Part shown: positions 51,792-61,501 of the stretch, one piece after another | Layout: each line of letters opens with the position of its first letter | How positions within the stretch are numbered: position 1 is the first letter of the stretch | Assembly: GCA_022767285.1 (NCBI GenBank) | Contig: JALENY010000001.1 | Coordinates: forward strand, 1 to 64,000 | Reading direction: 5' to 3' | Length of the DNA stretch: 64,000 nt | Origin: Lachnospiraceae bacterium | Lineage (GTDB): Bacteria; Bacillota; Clostridia; Lachnospirales; Lachnospiraceae | Notes under the pieces: model-generated | The model's database searches: none | The model's input: the letters and a program-made list of their open reading frames with translations, nothing else | Told to the model about the DNA's origin: nothing | Position numbers and translations under genes: made by a program

Positions 51792-52934
51792 TTAAGAAAG
51801 TGCCTGTCTCAAATCAGCAATCAGATCATCGGGATTTTCCAGCCCTACCGACAGGCGGAGAAAACGGTCTGTGATACCGAGTTTTTCTCTCACTTCTTCC
51901 GGCACATCTCCATGGGTCTGCAGCATGGGATAGGTCAGCAGCGATTCCACCCCTCCGAGACTCTCCGCATAAGTGATCAGGCGTATCCGCTCAAGTACCC
52001 TGCGGGCGGTGCCGGCCGTATCCGTACAAAAAGAGATCATACTTCCGAATCCTCTGGACTGATTCTGATTCACCTCATAACCAGGATGCTCCGGAAGACC
52101 CACATAATACACCTGTCTGACTTTCTCATGTCCTTTGAGCCAACGGGCGATGCGATATGCGCTTTCCTGCTGCCGTTCCAGCCGAACAGAAAGGGTTTTG
52201 ATTCCCCTCAGCAATAAAAAACTGTCAAAGGGAGACAGGCAGTTCCCAATCGTTTTGTACAGATAACGGATCTTGGACACCAGCTCTCCTCTGGAAGTAC
52301 TCAAAAAACCAGCCAGCGTATCATTATGGCCGCCCAGGAATTTCGTACCGCTGTGAATCACAAGATCTGCGCCCAGGTCAATGGGATTTTGAAAATAGGG
52401 GGTAAGAAACGTATTATCCACAATCAGCAAAAGCCCATACCGGATAGCCAGTTCCTTCATTTTAGACAAATCCGTAATTTTCATAGTGGGATTGCTTGGT
52501 GTCTCGATGTAAAGGGCTTTTGTGTTCTTTCTGATCATTTTCTCCGTTCCCACACAGTCTGAGGTATCAGCATAGGAAAATTCCAATCCCCGTTTTGTTC
52601 CCAGTTCTCCAAAAGCACGCACAGAACCCCCATACAGATCATCGGTGCACAGAATATGGTCCCCCGGCTGAAACAGTTCCAGACACAGACTGACTGCCGC
52701 CATTCCGGAAGCACATGCTACTGTGTCAAGAGCCCCTTCCAGAGATGATATCATATCCTCCAGTTCCTTTCTTGTGGGATTGCTTTCTCTCGAATAGTCA
52801 AATCCGGTGGAGTTACCGATTCCCGGATGCGAGAATGTGGCAGTCTGATAGATGGGCACTGTGATCGCCCCAAAAGAATGGTTTTCGCGTTCTTCTTTTC
52901 CGTGAATACATCGCGTCTCAATTTTATAATCCAT
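51792..52934 (-). CDS. Cystathionine gamma-synthase/lyase family PLP enzyme
   Basis: A 380-residue trans-sulfuration enzyme. Visible blocks: PIYQTATFSHP, YSRESNPTRKELE, ACASGMAAVSLCL, TPSNPTMKITD, PLP lysine in VIHSGTKFLGGHND and the C-terminal TYAESLGGVESLLTYP. The family includes cystathionine gamma-synthase, gamma-lyase and methionine gamma-lyase; residues visible do not settle which. A gamma-synthase using O-acetylhomoserine would pair with MetA and with the PatB-type lyase encoded next. ATG at 52934 is favoured over TTG at 52940. Confidence 0.88.
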   Translation of the reverse strand: MDYKIETRCIHGKEERENHSFGAITVPIYQTATFSHPGIGNSTGFDYSRESNPTRKELEDMISSLEGALDTVACASGMAAVSLCLELFQPGDHILCTDDLYGGSVRAFGELGTKRGLEFSYADTSDCVGTEKMIRKNTKALYIETPSNPTMKITDLSKMKELAIRYGLLLIVDNTFLTPYFQNPIDLGADLVIHSGTKFLGGHNDTLAGFLSTSRGELVSKIRYLYKTIGNCLSPFDSFLLLRGIKTLSVRLERQQESAYRIARWLKGHEKVRQVYYVGLPEHPGYEVNQNQSRGFGSMISFCTDTAGTARRVLERIRLITYAESLGGVESLLTYPMLQTHGDVPEEVREKLGITDRFLRLSVGLENPDDLIADLRQALS

Positions 52935-52945
52935 AACCAACTAAT

Positions 52946-52992
52946 TCCTCACTTATCCTTCGTCTGCACGAAAAATTCTGATGTGGCGAAAG
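52946..52992 (-). repeat. Dispersed leader element, diverged copy 3
   Basis: Read leftward: CTTTCGCCACATCAGAATTT, hairpin TTCGT-GCAG-ACGAA, then GTGAGGA before the PLP gene. It shares the CTTTCGCC...AGAATTT part with the metN copy, while the hairpin sequence differs but still pairs. Confidence 0.5.
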
Positions 52993-53111
52993 TATTATTT
53001 CCCCATAAGTATTAAAACATCTTCCCGATGCACATTTATCACCCGGATCCTGCAAAGGGTACAAATTATGGTCTGCCCCACAGGTATCCTCTATGGCACA
53101 AAAATTCCCGA

Positions 53112-53885
53112 CTACAGATCCGAGAAAATCCGGTACAGGAATTTCAGATTTTCTTCACTGTCTTTATATTCATTCCCATGGTCAGTGCCGATGAACACTC
53201 TTTGCCCCCGTCGGTATGCCAGAAACGTTGCAAAAGGTACCGGTCTCCATTTTTCTTTTCCGAGAGGCACCGTTGAAAAAAAGACCCGATTCTCTTTGAC
53301 CAGCTCGTAAAGAGAATTTGCATAATTGGTATGCACATAAAACAACTCTCCGTCGTACAGAAGGAGATTCAGCTTATTTCCCTTTGACATCTCCACTATG
53401 ATTGAGTCCAACATGTGAAACCGTTCTTCCCCTGTCATCTGACGCTGCAGCAGCATCTCCTCCTGATTGATCCGCTCCACAAAATACATCAGGATTCTTT
53501 CGCTGTCCGTATCGCCATTTTGAATGGTCACGTAACGGTTTAATGGTGAATAATCAAAAATCGTTCCATTGTGAACCAGCGTCCAGCGCCTGCCTCCCAT
53601 ATCTTTCATCGTATAAGGATGACAGTTCCGGTATTCTACGTTTCCAATGGTTGCATAACGGATATGAGCAAATGCGTTTTTTGCCGAAATCGGCACAGAG
53701 AGCCGTTCTTTCAGATAATTGCTTTTCGTTGCCTGAACCGGCTCCTTTTCCAACTGAATCTCATTTTGTTCCAGCAATGCCAGCCCCCACCCATGGGGAT
53801 GAGCATTGCTGTGAGAAAAAAATTCTTTCAAATATTCATTGATCTGACAGGTGTCCTTCGAACAGATTCCAAATAATTCACACAT
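53112..53885 (-). CDS. Class II glutamine amidotransferase-like protein
   Basis: A 257-residue N-terminal-nucleophile protein starting MCELFGICS, so Cys2 becomes the nucleophile after Met removal. HPHGWGLALL, AHIRYATIGNVEYRNCHPY and LVHNGTIFDYS are the glutaminase-domain blocks. It resembles the YafJ/EgtC group; EgtC removes a gamma-glutamyl group in ergothioneine synthesis. It follows a glutamate-cysteine ligase gene by 56 bases, suggesting it acts on a gamma-glutamyl thiol or amide. No EgtB or EgtD homologue is in the window. Confidence 0.82.
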   Translation of the reverse strand: MCELFGICSKDTCQINEYLKEFFSHSNAHPHGWGLALLEQNEIQLEKEPVQATKSNYLKERLSVPISAKNAFAHIRYATIGNVEYRNCHPYTMKDMGGRRWTLVHNGTIFDYSPLNRYVTIQNGDTDSERILMYFVERINQEEMLLQRQMTGEERFHMLDSIIVEMSKGNKLNLLLYDGELFYVHTNYANSLYELVKENRVFFSTVPLGKEKWRPVPFATFLAYRRGQRVFIGTDHGNEYKDSEENLKFLYRIFSDL

Positions 53886-53941
53886 GAGCTGTCTCCCTTC
53901 TCTGTCCTTTTAAATCCTTCGTGTGTTCCGCAGTCAATCTA

Positions 53942-55234
53942 TCATATAACAAACTCCAGTTCCTGAGCCAGTTTTTCTGCCTGTGCGATTCCCCGCTTCA
54001 CATAATCTTCCCGGAACAGTGTTCTTACCTGAACTGCATACCGCTTTTCCGGGCAATAGATCTTCTGTTCCTGAAACCGAATTGCAAAAAGAGCATTTTT
54101 GTTTTCAAACTTTTCATAAAAGTGATTCATGGCTGACAGCACCTGCAGCGCTGCATGCCTGACCGGGAAGCAGGAATTCCAACCGGTCTCAATCCAGATA
54201 CTCTGTTCTTCGTATTTTGATGCGCTCTTTTCATTTCGTACGGCCATAGTCTGCTCAAAGGGCAAAAATTCTCCGTCTTCCAAAGACATGAGATACAAAA
54301 TAAAATAATGAATAAACAGCAGATCGTCTTTTCGGATCCCCACCGGCTCCAACGGATTGAGGTCCAGCATTCTTAACTCAATATGGTTTACTCCGGTATT
54401 TTTCAAATGTTCAAGCGTATTTTCTCCGGCAGGCTTTAGCCGGACCGGATAGTAAAGCTCTGCCGCTTCCTTGAGCTGCCCCTGCTCCACGTAACTTTCA
54501 ATACTCTCCACATAGCTCTGCAAAGTGTCATATTTTAAGAGCGGGACAAAGTCATTCCAGTATCCAATCTTGCTGCAGCGCGGCGATGCCAGATTTTTCA
54601 AAACGATCCGGCCGCGTTCTTCATCACGAAAGAAAGAACCGTCCATAACGGAACTGGCAGCTGTGAGATAAACGATCAGCCAGCTGTATCGTGTAACCTT
54701 TTTTGCCAGTTCCAGATAAATACTGTCCTTGTATTCACGTATTGTGTCAAGACTGCTCTCGGCGTAACCTTCTTCCAACAGTGCATTCGAAAAAGAAAAA
54801 TTAAAATGGATACCGGAAAAAAGCATCTTTCGTTTTCCATATTTCGAAGCCAGATATTCCCGGTAAAGCTCCTTCCCATGGAGTTCTCCCTGATAACTTG
54901 CAATAGGTATATCCTTTTCTCCCAGCACATAGGGCGGGTTGGAAAAAGGCCACAACAGTTCTTTTCCCGTCTTCAGATTCAGGAGGGTTGCAACCGCTTT
55001 TTTTTGAAGGGAAGCCAACTCTTTCCACACAGCTTCCGGACTGTCCGTTACGTTTGTGATCAGTTCTGTCTGGTTTTCACAGAAATCGCGTTCCATATTC
55101 GGATTATCAGCAAATGGATGCGGCGTATGTGCCAAAAAGCCTTGCGGCGTCACCCGCAGACTTTCTTTTTCTAATCCGAAATAGCCTTCCAACATATGTT
55201 TTTGTATTTTAGGATTTTTAAAATTGAAACTCAT
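53942..55234 (-). CDS. gshA: Glutamate-cysteine ligase, stand-alone
   Basis: A 430-residue gamma-glutamylcysteine synthetase of the type found as the first half of GshF/GshAB: GLEKESLRVTPQGFLAHTPHP, DFCENQTELITNV, FSGIHFNFSFSNALL and HIELRMLDLNPLEPVGI. The ATP-grasp glutathione-synthetase half of the bifunctional enzyme is absent and no gshB is nearby, so gamma-glutamylcysteine may be the end product. A strong promoter lies upstream. Confidence 0.88.
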   Translation of the reverse strand: MSFNFKNPKIQKHMLEGYFGLEKESLRVTPQGFLAHTPHPFADNPNMERDFCENQTELITNVTDSPEAVWKELASLQKKAVATLLNLKTGKELLWPFSNPPYVLGEKDIPIASYQGELHGKELYREYLASKYGKRKMLFSGIHFNFSFSNALLEEGYAESSLDTIREYKDSIYLELAKKVTRYSWLIVYLTAASSVMDGSFFRDEERGRIVLKNLASPRCSKIGYWNDFVPLLKYDTLQSYVESIESYVEQGQLKEAAELYYPVRLKPAGENTLEHLKNTGVNHIELRMLDLNPLEPVGIRKDDLLFIHYFILYLMSLEDGEFLPFEQTMAVRNEKSASKYEEQSIWIETGWNSCFPVRHAALQVLSAMNHFYEKFENKNALFAIRFQEQKIYCPEKRYAVQVRTLFREDYVKRGIAQAEKLAQELEFVI

Positions 55235-55297
55235 AGTATCTGTTCTCTTTCCTGCATTTGCTCTGTAAATTATACTTTTCCTATCAGTTTTATATGA

Positions 55298-55326
55298 ATT
55301 ATAGTATTTTATCGCTTATTAGTCAA
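55298..55326 (-). promoter_or_regulatory. Promoter of gshA and the amidotransferase gene
   Basis: On the minus strand TTGACT (55326-55321) and TATAAT (55303-55298) are 17 bp apart, 64 bases before the gshA ATG. Confidence 0.78.
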
Positions 55327-55424
55327 GATAATTTATTCATTATTGTCCGAAGCCTACCTGCCTGTGAGACATGCATTACGGTATGCCCTTCGGGTAAACA
55401 ATATTGTAACCATTATAAATAACA

Positions 55425-55457
55425 GAAGGGCAAAATCCGAGAAATGCCTTGCCCTTC
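55425..55457 (-). terminator. Probable terminator downstream of polC
   Basis: GAAGGGCAA pairs perfectly with TTGCCCTTC across a 15-base loop, followed on the minus strand by TGTTATTTAT. The T-run is weak. Confidence 0.5.
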
Positions 55458-55582
55458 CATCACAAAAAATGCACATTACAACTTCATCAGAAAATCATAT
55501 ATCGCATCACAAATATCCGGGATCCTGCATTTATGCGAGAAATGGCAATTACACAAAGCAACACCGCTGTGTAACTTACATT

Positions 55583-58500
55583 TTACTGCAAATCAAACAG
55601 TGATATCTGATTCGACTCCGGAATGTCACCCAGAAGTCCCAGATCATCCATCAGGTCAATAACCGTTTTTGAGACTTTTGTACGGTTGCGGAAATCATCC
55701 TTTGACAGGAATGGTCCGTCCTTGACCGCCTCTTCCACGGCATCCGCCGCTTTTTCACCCAGGCCCTCGATGGTATCCAGAGCCGGCATCAGTTTCCCAT
55801 CGATAATCTGGAATCGATGGGCTTTTGCACGCTGCAGATCCACCGGCATGAACTCAAATCCCCGGGCATACATTTCCTGCACAATACGCATATCTTTCAG
55901 TGTATCCTGTTCTTTATTACTCAGCGTATCTTTGCGTTTTTGATAATCTTTCATATAATATTCCAGGCGTTCCCGTCCCAGACACATGATTTCGTAAGAG
56001 AAAGCCGAAGCGCGGATGCTGAAATATGCGGCATAATAAGCCAGCGGGTAGTTAATTTTAAAATATGCGATACGGTAAGCCATCATAACATAGGCTGCTG
56101 CATGGGCTTTCGGAAACATGTACTTAATCTTCTTGCAGGACCAGATATACCAGTCCGGCACTCCATGCTTCTTCATTTCCTCTTCCCATTCCGGACGAAG
56201 ACCTTTTCCTTTACGGACACTTTCCATGATCGTAAAAGCCTGTTCACTTTCCAGTCCCATCTGGATCAGGTAAATCATAATATCATCTCGGGTACAAATA
56301 GCCGTGGAGATGGTGGCCTTTCCCGAACGAATCAGTTCCTGCGCGTTGCCCAGCCATACATCCGTACCATGGGAAAGCCCTGCAATACGGATCAGGTCAG
56401 ATATCGATTCCGGCTTCGTCTCAATTAACATGCCCATGGCAAAATCCGTACCAAATTCCGGTATGCCGAGGCATCCAAGCTTGCACCCTCCGATGTCTTC
56501 CGGGGTAATGCCCAAAGCTTCCGTATTTCGGAACAGGGACATGACCGGCTTGTCATCCAGAGGAACCAGCCGCGGATCAAACCCGGAAAGGTCCTGAAGC
56601 ATACGAATCATAGTCGGATCATCGTGTCCCAGAATATCCAGCTTCAGCAGGTTGGAGTCGATGGAGTGATAATCAAAATGTGTGGTGATAATGTCGGTAG
56701 TCATATCATTTGCCGGATGCTGCACGGGGGTAAACATGTTGATATCCTCACCCAAAGGCAGTACGATAATACCGCCCGGATGCTGACCGGTAGTCCGCCG
56801 TACACCGGTACAGCCCTGTGCCAGGCGCTCGATCTCGCACTTGCGTTTGGGCTGATTATGATCTTCAAAATAATGCTTCACATAACCATAGGCCGTTTTT
56901 TCCGCCAGGGTACCGATGGTTCCGGCCTTAAAGGTCTGGCCTTTTCCGAAAATAACTTCCGTATAGCGGTGGGCTGTGCCCTGATATTCACCAGAAAAGT
57001 TCAGGTCGATATCCGGCTCTTTGTTTCCCTTAAAACCAAGGAATGTCTCAAAGGGAATGTCAAATCCCTCTTTGTGCAGCTGTGTTCCGCATCTCGGGCA
57101 CTTCCGGTCCGGAAGGTCAGCGCCGGAACGACCCGCACATCGTTTGGCATCCTCTGAATCAAAATCGTAATAATGGCAGTTTGGACATATATAATGAGGG
57201 CTTAAGGGATTCACCTCGGTAATACCTGCCATAGTGGCCACAAAAGACGAACCGACAGAACCACGGGAACCAACCAGGTATCCGTCCTCATTGGATTTCC
57301 ACACCAGTTTCTGAGCGATAATATACATGACCGCATATCCGTTGGAAATAATCGAATTCAGTTCCCGTTCCAGTCTGGCCTTAACAATTTCCGGCAGTTC
57401 CTCGCCATAAATCTCATGCGCCCGTTTATAACAGATGTCCCTCAGATCACGGTCCGAGTTTTCGATGACCGGCGGAAACTTATCCGGATGAATGGGGCAG
57501 ACACGTTCACACATATCGGCAATCATATTTGTATTGGTGATAACCACTTCCCGCGCTTTTTCTGCACCCAGATAAGAAAACTCTTCCAACATCTCATCTG
57601 TCGTATGCAGGTACAGCGGTGCCTGCTGATCCGCATCGGAGAAACCTTTTCCGGTCATAATAATCTTTCGGTATATTTCATCTTCCGGATTCAGAAAATG
57701 TACATCACAGGTGGCAACCACCGGCTTTTTAAACTGCTCGCCCAACTTCACGATCCGGCGATTCAGGTTTCTGAGATCTTCTTCCGTGTGAACATCATAT
57801 TTTTCTTCCCGGAGCATAAATGCGTTGTTCCCAATGGGCTGGATTTCCAGATAATCGTAATACTCCACGATTCTGGCGATCTCCTCATCGGATTTTCCCT
57901 CGACAATAGCCTGAAACAATTCGCCCGCCTCACAGGCGCTGCCCAGGATCAATCCTTCCCGGTACTCGTTAAACAGGCTCTTGGGTATCTTCGGCTGTCG
58001 GTTATAATAGGTCAGATGAGATTCCGAAACCAGCTTGTACAGGTGTCTGCGTCCGGTCTCATTTTTAGCCAGGATCACGGCGTGGTAACTGTGCAGTTTC
58101 CGGACACGATCCACAGACATGGATGCTTCCCGATTCAGATCATTTAGGGTCTTAAATCCTTTTTCCCGGATCATTTCCATGAATTTCAGGAAAATGTGGG
58201 CGGTACATTCTGCATCATCCACCGCACGGTGATGATTATTCAGAGGTGCACCCACAGCCTTTGCCACCTTGTCCAGAGTCACTTTCCCCAATCCGGGCAG
58301 GAAATACCGTGCAAGTCCAACAGTATCCACATAAGTAAAATCACAGGGGATTCCCTGCTGTTTGCAGTTCAATTTGATAAATCCCATGTCAAAATCTGCG
58401 TTGTGGGCAACCATAACTACCCCTTCACAAAATTTCATAAACTCCGGTAAAATGGTATCAATGACGGGTGCGTCCATAACCATGCCGTCGTTTATGCCGG

Positions 58501-60187
58501 TCAGCTGCTCAATGGAAAAGGGAATGGGTCTCATGGGATTGACAAATGTAGAAAAACGATCCACGATCTGTCCATTCTCCACCTTCACTGCGCCGATTTC
58601 AATGATTTTCTGTTTTGCCGCACTGATACCGGTAGTCTCCAGGTCAAAGACCACATAGGTCTGCTCAATATCCTGGTTTTTACTGTTTGTGACGATTCCT
58701 TTCAGATCATCGACAATATAGCCCTCCATACCGTAGAGGACTTTAAAATCCGAGTCTTTCAGCGGTGCGCCCCAGTCAAACAGATGATTTGCCTCGGGGA
58801 AAGCCTGCACAACGCCGTGATCCGTGATGGCACAGGCCTTGTGGCCCCACTTTGCTGCCTGAAGAAGAATATCTTTCGCGTTGGACACGCCGTCCATATC
58901 ACTCATTTTTGTATGGCAATGAAGCTCCACACGTTTTTCCGGTGCCGTATCCATGCGCCCCTGTTCAAAATTAGCAATCGTCTTCACGCCGCGGACGGAA
59001 CCGATCGTCAGTTCATTATCAAAACGGTCAATAACCGTAATACCCTTAATTTTCAGATAAGCACCTTTTTTAATTGAATTTTTCAGTTCGGCGGTTTCCG
59101 GAGTCGGAACAAACATTTTACAGGTGATGCTGTCTGTGAAATCTGTCACACTGAAGATCAGGATGCTTTTTTCATTTTTAATATCGCGCTGATCCACTGC
59201 CATTACTTTCCCGCGGATGACCACTTCGCCCATCTCAGTAATAACAGAGCTAAGTGGGATACTGTCTTCCTCAAAATCCCTGCCATAAATGACATCCGGA
59301 TTGCCCGACTGGCGGGTACCTCCATAACGCCGCTCTGAGCCAGCCCTGTCCCCGCCGTTTTGGGCGGTGCCGTTCTTACCACTGCCATTTTTCCATGTTT
59401 CTGACTTTTGGAAACCATTTTTGCCTTTTGCGGGGGATTGAGAATTCTTTTTTCCGTCTGCCTGTGCCGCTTCGGAATGGGATTTTTTACCGGCCGTTCC
59501 TGAAGGGCAGTTATCACCAGTATTCGGTCGGCCTCCGTTTGAACCGGCACCAGCTTCGGTCTCGCCGACATACGCGCCATCTTCCCCGGCATGTTTTCCG
59601 TATACCCGCTCTATAATAGCGCGTGCCTCCTGCTGAATGCGCAGTTCGCTGTTCCTGCGGTTGGCGCTCTCTTCCCTCTTTTCATATTCAATGTTGATAA
59701 TTGTGGAAAAGCCTGCGCGTTCACAGAAAATCTTTTCCAGAATCTGATACAGTTCCTCCTGCTTTCCCCGACCGATGACCGTGTCCGCAAGCGTGATCTC
59801 CATATGATTCGGTTCAGGGAACTCGACCTTACCATTTATAAAAATGTTGTGCAGCAGCGTATTGTAAGATTTCAATTCCAGCAGAATACTGCTCCGGTAC
59901 ACCTCATAAAAATTCTCCGGATTGTACTGCGAAGACAGCAAAAAACGCTCAATGATTTTTACGATCATTGAGACACCGGAAAACAGCTGGTCGGCAATGG
60001 CCGATTCCAGCTGATAGATGTACTTTTTATGAATCCACTGGGGACTGTTTATGTAAACCCGAAGGGCATCCCGATCGTGGTTGATGGCCACTTTTGTGAC
60101 CATAACCTGATCCATCAGTTCAGCTAACTTTCCTTCCAGCTGAAGATTTGGAAACACATCGAGGAACCGTTTCTCTTTTTGTGACAT
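55583..60187 (-). CDS. polC: DNA polymerase III alpha subunit, PolC type
   Basis: A 1534-residue replicative polymerase of Firmicutes. In order: N-terminal domain, OB fold, PHP domain (VELHCHTKMSDMDGVS), an embedded proofreading exonuclease (VVFDLETTGISAAKQKIIEI), zinc-type cysteines (CPNC and CPRC), the palm (DIDLNFSGEYQG) and a C-terminal clamp-binding-type tail NQISLFDLQ. Residues about 200-300 form a Gly/Asn/Lys/Ser-rich disordered linker, which largely accounts for the protein being about 100 residues longer than Bacillus PolC. ATG at 60187 has GGAG upstream and is preferred to one four codons earlier. Confidence 0.96.
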   Translation of the reverse strand: MSQKEKRFLDVFPNLQLEGKLAELMDQVMVTKVAINHDRDALRVYINSPQWIHKKYIYQLESAIADQLFSGVSMIVKIIERFLLSSQYNPENFYEVYRSSILLELKSYNTLLHNIFINGKVEFPEPNHMEITLADTVIGRGKQEELYQILEKIFCERAGFSTIINIEYEKREESANRRNSELRIQQEARAIIERVYGKHAGEDGAYVGETEAGAGSNGGRPNTGDNCPSGTAGKKSHSEAAQADGKKNSQSPAKGKNGFQKSETWKNGSGKNGTAQNGGDRAGSERRYGGTRQSGNPDVIYGRDFEEDSIPLSSVITEMGEVVIRGKVMAVDQRDIKNEKSILIFSVTDFTDSITCKMFVPTPETAELKNSIKKGAYLKIKGITVIDRFDNELTIGSVRGVKTIANFEQGRMDTAPEKRVELHCHTKMSDMDGVSNAKDILLQAAKWGHKACAITDHGVVQAFPEANHLFDWGAPLKDSDFKVLYGMEGYIVDDLKGIVTNSKNQDIEQTYVVFDLETTGISAAKQKIIEIGAVKVENGQIVDRFSTFVNPMRPIPFSIEQLTGINDGMVMDAPVIDTILPEFMKFCEGVVMVAHNADFDMGFIKLNCKQQGIPCDFTYVDTVGLARYFLPGLGKVTLDKVAKAVGAPLNNHHRAVDDAECTAHIFLKFMEMIREKGFKTLNDLNREASMSVDRVRKLHSYHAVILAKNETGRRHLYKLVSESHLTYYNRQPKIPKSLFNEYREGLILGSACEAGELFQAIVEGKSDEEIARIVEYYDYLEIQPIGNNAFMLREEKYDVHTEEDLRNLNRRIVKLGEQFKKPVVATCDVHFLNPEDEIYRKIIMTGKGFSDADQQAPLYLHTTDEMLEEFSYLGAEKAREVVITNTNMIADMCERVCPIHPDKFPPVIENSDRDLRDICYKRAHEIYGEELPEIVKARLERELNSIISNGYAVMYIIAQKLVWKSNEDGYLVGSRGSVGSSFVATMAGITEVNPLSPHYICPNCHYYDFDSEDAKRCAGRSGADLPDRKCPRCGTQLHKEGFDIPFETFLGFKGNKEPDIDLNFSGEYQGTAHRYTEVIFGKGQTFKAGTIGTLAEKTAYGYVKHYFEDHNQPKRKCEIERLAQGCTGVRRTTGQHPGGIIVLPLGEDINMFTPVQHPANDMTTDIITTHFDYHSIDSNLLKLDILGHDDPTMIRMLQDLSGFDPRLVPLDDKPVMSLFRNTEALGITPEDIGGCKLGCLGIPEFGTDFAMGMLIETKPESISDLIRIAGLSHGTDVWLGNAQELIRSGKATISTAICTRDDIMIYLIQMGLESEQAFTIMESVRKGKGLRPEWEEEMKKHGVPDWYIWSCKKIKYMFPKAHAAAYVMMAYRIAYFKINYPLAYYAAYFSIRASAFSYEIMCLGRERLEYYMKDYQKRKDTLSNKEQDTLKDMRIVQEMYARGFEFMPVDLQRAKAHRFQIIDGKLMPALDTIEGLGEKAADAVEEAVKDGPFLSKDDFRNRTKVSKTVIDLMDDLGLLGDIPESNQISLFDLQ

Positions 60188-60253
60188 ATTGTTCTCCATT
60201 TTGCTGTTTCATTGCGTTTAAATAATAGAGAAAGATCATGTTCACACCGGACA

Positions 60254-61309
60254 CTATTTACTCCAATGTTCCAATTCATTCCTGAGACATTCAAGAAGTT
60301 CATTCTCCGGAAGCTTTTTCACGATTTCTCCCTTTTTAATCAACAAACCTTCACCGATCCCTCCCGCGATTCCGATGTCTGCTTCTTTTGCCTCACCGGG
60401 ACCGTTAACCACACAGCCCATGACTGCCACTTTGATATCCAGATCAAAATCCTGCACCATGGTCTCAACCTGATTTGCGAGACGGATCAGGTCGATTCTG
60501 GTACGGCCGCAGGTGGGGCAGGACACCACTTCGATTCCGCCTTTACGAAGGCCCAGCGTCTTCAGAATCCGTTTTGCGGACTTGATTTCCTCCAACGGGT
60601 CACCGGTCAGAGACACCCGAATGGTATCGCCAATCCCCTGATACAGAATAATCCCAAGTCCAACCGCAGATTTGATGTTTCCGGAAAATAAAGTCCCGGA
60701 CTCCGTGATTCCCACATGAAGGGGATAATTGGTCTTCTGTGCAATCAACTCATGAGCTTGGGCACACATCATCACATCAGAAGATTTAATGCTGATGACA
60801 AGATTGTCATATTCAAGATCTTCAATGATTTTTACTTTATCCAGGGCACTCTCCACAATACCTTCCGCGGTAACACCATGATATTTCTCAACCAGATTTT
60901 TTTCCAGGGAGCCGCTGTTCACGCCCACACGGATCGGTATATTTCGATCTTTCGCCATATCCACAACTGCTTTGATCCGATCCCTGCTTCCAATGTTGCC
61001 CGGATTGATACGAATCTTGTCAGCACCGTTTTCCATGGCGGCAAGAGCCAGCTTATAGTCAAAATGGATATCCGCTACCAGCGGAATATGAATCTGCTTC
61101 TTGATCTCAGAAAGGGCTCTGGCCGCCTCCATGGTTGGCACGGCGCAGCGGATAATCTCACATCCTGCCTTCTCAAGAGCGAGGATCTGGGCAACGGTAG
61201 CATCGACATCCTCCGTTTTTGTATTTGTCATGGACTGAATTAATATCGCATTGCCGCCTCCGATGAAACGGTCTCCGATCTGAACGACTTTTGTGTGATC
61301 GCGGTACAT
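60254..61309 (-). CDS. ispG: 4-hydroxy-3-methylbut-2-enyl diphosphate synthase
   Basis: A 351-residue IspG/GcpE of the non-mevalonate isoprenoid pathway, converting MEcPP to HMBPP. The N-terminal TIM barrel carries RINPGNIGSRDR and GVNSGSLEK. The C-terminal Fe-S domain has VSCPTCGRT and the third Cys in VMGCVVNGPGEAKEAD, with the Glu in that last block also a ligand. ATG at 61309 follows AAAGGAGAG; longer in-frame extensions would run through a structured leader and are rejected. A terminator-like hairpin stands just before the ribosome site. Confidence 0.95.
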   Translation of the reverse strand: MYRDHTKVVQIGDRFIGGGNAILIQSMTNTKTEDVDATVAQILALEKAGCEIIRCAVPTMEAARALSEIKKQIHIPLVADIHFDYKLALAAMENGADKIRINPGNIGSRDRIKAVVDMAKDRNIPIRVGVNSGSLEKNLVEKYHGVTAEGIVESALDKVKIIEDLEYDNLVISIKSSDVMMCAQAHELIAQKTNYPLHVGITESGTLFSGNIKSAVGLGIILYQGIGDTIRVSLTGDPLEEIKSAKRILKTLGLRKGGIEVVSCPTCGRTRIDLIRLANQVETMVQDFDLDIKVAVMGCVVNGPGEAKEADIGIAGGIGEGLLIKKGEIVKKLPENELLECLRNELEHWSK

Positions 61310-61495
61310 GGAATCTCTCCTTTCAAAGAAAAAAGAATCTCGCTTGCGAGATTCTCCGCATGCGGCGAGCCGCTTCAGCGACATAATTGATTTCGCCGCA
61401 GTGCGATCCTCGCGGAGCGTTATTGCAGTCATAAGAAACTGTGTTTTCTGTGACGTAATAGGAGCCGTATGTGATAACGGCCCCTCATTTTTACT
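61310..61495 (-). promoter_or_regulatory. Structured ispG leader with terminator before the ribosome site (attenuator-like)
   Basis: From the predicted start near 61495 the leader has several GC-rich hairpins, an outer pair CTCCGC (61417-61412) with GCGGAG (61359-61354), and then a perfect 9-bp hairpin GAATCTCGC-AA-GCGAGATTC (61354-61335) followed by TTTTTT. The 5' arm of that hairpin can alternatively pair upstream with GCGAGGATC (61413-61405; one mismatch, one wobble) or downstream with GAGATTC (61317-61311) beside the ribosome site. Such competing pairings are typical of attenuators. It matches no riboswitch class I recognise, and it could instead be a dispersed repeat. Confidence 0.55.
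61328..61354 (-). terminator. Intrinsic terminator inside the ispG leader
   Basis: A perfect 9-bp stem with a two-base loop and six T residues lies about eight bases before the ispG ribosome site, downstream of the gene's own promoter. Confidence 0.75.
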
Positions 61496-61501
61496 TCTTT
61501 T

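Larger units (their letters stand above)
55235..55582 (-). other. 348-base gap: gshA promoter, polC terminator, repeat fragment
   Basis: Besides the promoter at 55298-55326, the gap carries a fragment of the repeat seen at 15686 (ACGGTATGCCCTT near 55376-55396) and the inverted repeat at 55425-55457. No coding frame is supported. Confidence 0.6.

Noticed and set aside
53112-55234. An ergothioneine pathway (EgtA-EgtC)
   Set aside because: EgtB and EgtD are not in the window, and the ligase is of the GshF/GshA type and not EgtA.
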